Source of the DNA: Alphaproteobacteria bacterium
GTDB lineage: Bacteria > Pseudomonadota > Alphaproteobacteria > Micropepsales > Micropepsaceae
Reading direction: 5' to 3'
Assembly (NCBI GenBank): GCA_015654715.1
Contig: JAATGK010000238.1
Coordinates: forward strand, 1 to 5,349
Length of the DNA stretch: 5,349 bases
This document shows positions 3,782-5,349 of the stretch, piece after piece (position 1 is the first letter of the stretch; each line of letters starts with the position of its first letter). Below the pieces are notes generated by a model that was not told the origin of the DNA, made no database searches, and worked only from the letters and a program-made list of their open reading frames with translations. Both the position numbers and the translations under genes were made by a program.

Positions 3782-5349
3782 GTGGTGGATGTGGTGGAAC
3801 AGTCGCTTCAAAAGAAGCCGGGGGAGTCACTTGCCTCGCTGCGTGCCGTTGAGGATGCCGGGCGGATACAGCTCAGCGTCACCGGTGCCGGCCTTGTGGC
3901 GTTCAATTGGACTGTAGCCGACGATCGCATTGCCTGGGATGGCGCGGTCGAAATTCTGCCGCCGCAAATCGTCCAGCGCAATCACAGCCAGGGCTGCGCC
4001 CTGCTCGCCACCATGAACAGCCAGGTCCGCCAGCGCTTTACCGCGCTCCTGGAAAACCGCGCCCGTGAATCCGTGCCGTTCGAGATCGATGTGGAATCGG
4101 CATCGCCGATGGGCGCGATCTGGCTGATGTTCCTCGGCAGCCGCATCGCCGATTCCGAAGGCGCGACCGAGCGGCTTACCGGCATCGTACGTGAGATCAC
4201 CGAGCGCAAACACCAGCTTCACCGCCTCACCTATCTGGCCACCCGCGACGAACTCACCGGGCATTTGAACCGCAATTCGCTGCGCGCCGAACTCGCCGAA
4301 GCCATCGCCACCGCCCAGAGCCAGGAACGCCATTGCGGCTTCCTCGTCGCCTCGATCGACCGGCTCGCCATCATCAACGATTCCTACGGCTTCGACGCCG
4401 CCGACGAAGTGATCATGGCGGTGGGCGAGCGCCTGTCGCAGTGTTTGCGTTCCACCGACGTGATCGGGCGCACCGCCGGCAACAAATTCGGCGTCATCCT
4501 CAAGAACTGCACCGAAAGCGACATTGCCGTGGTCGCCGACCGGCTCCGGGCCTCCGTCCGCGGCGAAGTTGTCGACACCCGTGCCGGGCGCGTGTCGGTA
4601 ACCTCGTCGGTTGGCGCGGTTTGGCTGCCGGGTAGCGCGTCGTCGAGCCAGGAAGCCATGCTGCGCGCCGAAGAGGCGCTGGAGCGGGCCCGTAGCCGCG
4701 GCCGCGACGGCTACGCGATCTATCATCACTCCGAATTGCGCGAAGGCGCGCGCCTGCGTCTGATGTCGGTGGCCGACGAAGTGGTGTCGGCGCTGAAGGA
4801 AGACCGGCTCGTCTTCGCTTATCAACCGATCGTCGACGCCGTGACGCATCAGCCGGTCGAATACGAGTGCCTCCTGCGTATGGTGAGGCCCGACGGCACC
4901 ATTGCATCGGCGGGACATTTTATCCCCGCGGCCGAACAACTGGGTCTGGTGCGCCTAGTCGATCGGCGGGCGCTCGAAATGGCGGTGGCGACGCTGCACG
5001 CCAATCCCGACGTCGAACTGTCAGTCAACGTCTCGGGCACCACGGCGCAAGATTCAGCCTTCCTGCAGTCCTTCGTCGAATATGTGAAAGAGAATTCGGC
5101 GATCGCGAGCCGTTTGGTGGTGGAACTGACCGAAACCGCGGCGCTGCATCATTTCGAGGAAAATGCCCGCTTCGTCTCGCGGCTGCGCGAAATGGGCTGC
5201 CGCATCGCCATCGACGATTTCGGCGCCGGCTACACCTCGTTCCGCAATTTGCAGATGCTGCGCGTCGACAAGGTCAAGATCGACGGCAGTTACGTCGCCG
5301 CGTTGATGACGTCGCCCGAGAACCAAGTCTTCGTGCGCACGCTGGTCGA
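3782..5349 (+). CDS. PAS-GGDEF(degenerate)-EAL protein, predicted c-di-GMP phosphodiesterase (3' end outside window)
   Basis: At least 522 residues, open at the window end. Numbering is from GTG 3782. Residues about 28-145 are PAS-like (SVTGAGLVAFNW ... GIVREITERK), a probable signal input. Residues about 148-315 are a GGDEF domain. ATRDELTG and INDSYGFDAADEV are recognisable, but the catalytic GGDEF is replaced by AGNKF (232-236), so diguanylate cyclase activity should be lost. An RxxD (RSTD, 223-226) sits five residues before it, exactly where the inhibitory I-site belongs. Residues about 335 onward are an EAL domain with key residues Glu362 (written ECL), Asn416 (SVNVS), Glu448 (ELTE), Asp478-Asp479 (DDFG) and Lys499 (KVKID). 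Their spacing agrees with active c-di-GMP phosphodiesterases, and the last glutamate and glutamine lie beyond the window. The start is uncertain: the frame is open from 3605, no ATG occurs before 4013, and GTG codons at 3782, 3785, 3791 and 3794 compete. Residues upstream of 3782 look non-coding. Confidence 0.92.
   Translation, partial: MVDVVEQSLQKKPGESLASLRAVEDAGRIQLSVTGAGLVAFNWTVADDRIAWDGAVEILPPQIVQRNHSQGCALLATMNSQVRQRFTALLENRARESVPFEIDVESASPMGAIWLMFLGSRIADSEGATERLTGIVREITERKHQLHRLTYLATRDELTGHLNRNSLRAELAEAIATAQSQERHCGFLVASIDRLAIINDSYGFDAADEVIMAVGERLSQCLRSTDVIGRTAGNKFGVILKNCTESDIAVVADRLRASVRGEVVDTRAGRVSVTSSVGAVWLPGSASSSQEAMLRAEEALERARSRGRDGYAIYHHSELREGARLRLMSVADEVVSALKEDRLVFAYQPIVDAVTHQPVEYECLLRMVRPDGTIASAGHFIPAAEQLGLVRLVDRRALEMAVATLHANPDVELSVNVSGTTAQDSAFLQSFVEYVKENSAIASRLVVELTETAALHHFEENARFVSRLREMGCRIAIDDFGAGYTSFRNLQMLRVDKVKIDGSYVAALMTSPENQVFVRTLV

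Noticed and set aside
3771..3917. ATG at 3771 as the start of the PAS-GGDEF-EAL gene, preceded by a weak AAGG site
   Set aside because: It is in a different frame and ends at 3917. The domain-encoding frame is the one containing GTG 3782, and its coding character begins there, so this ATG would need a frameshift for which there is no other sign.
3827..4939. Long open frame on the minus strand opposite the GGDEF-EAL gene
   Set aside because: It is the antisense shadow of a clearly recognisable domain protein; its translation has no family features and is typical of high-GC antisense frames.

Overview
The window is a high-GC bacterial chromosomal segment, most likely from an alphaproteobacterium. 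The evidence is an AcnA-type aconitase close to a DUF1223 gene (an arrangement I recall from that class), strong GC preference at codon third positions, weak or absent Shine-Dalgarno sites, and a GGDEF/EAL protein with a degenerate 'GNKFG' signature. I cannot name a genus.

Layout. Positions 1-1169 hold the C-terminal part of aconitate hydratase A (TCA cycle), whose 5' end lies outside the window. A compact type II toxin-antitoxin module follows (1245-1726): a short antitoxin and a ParE/RelE-type toxin whose genes overlap by the four bases ATGA. After a 150-bp gap with a TATATT element and a possible 14-codon ORF comes a DUF1223 gene (1877-2737), an exported thioredoxin-fold-like protein with a CxxC motif. 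Its stop codon lies inside a 15-bp tandem duplication. Next is an unrecognised polytopic membrane protein (2798-3376). On the opposite strand, a 115-aa alphaproteobacterial-type hypothetical protein (3658-3311) converges on it and overlaps its 3' end by 66 bp. A divergent intergenic region with a nested inverted-repeat structure (3637-3729) precedes a PAS-GGDEF-EAL protein (about 3782 to beyond the window end). Its cyclase signature is destroyed (AGNKF), but it keeps an RxxD inhibitory-site motif and an apparently intact phosphodiesterase active site as far as it is visible.

How the parts relate. Aconitase and the DUF1223 protein are the housekeeping frame, and the toxin-antitoxin pair looks like an accessory insertion between them. 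The PAS-GGDEF-EAL protein is predicted to degrade cyclic di-GMP under control of its PAS and degenerate GGDEF domains. No phage, IS element, CRISPR array, tRNA or rRNA was found.

The two most interesting signals are the GGDEF domain that has lost its catalytic motif but kept an I-site, and a repeated promoter architecture. A TAnnnT -10-like hexamer sits exactly 7 nt before the start codon of three successive genes that have no good ribosome binding site, which points to leaderless transcription. I see no convincing wholly new multi-gene system here.
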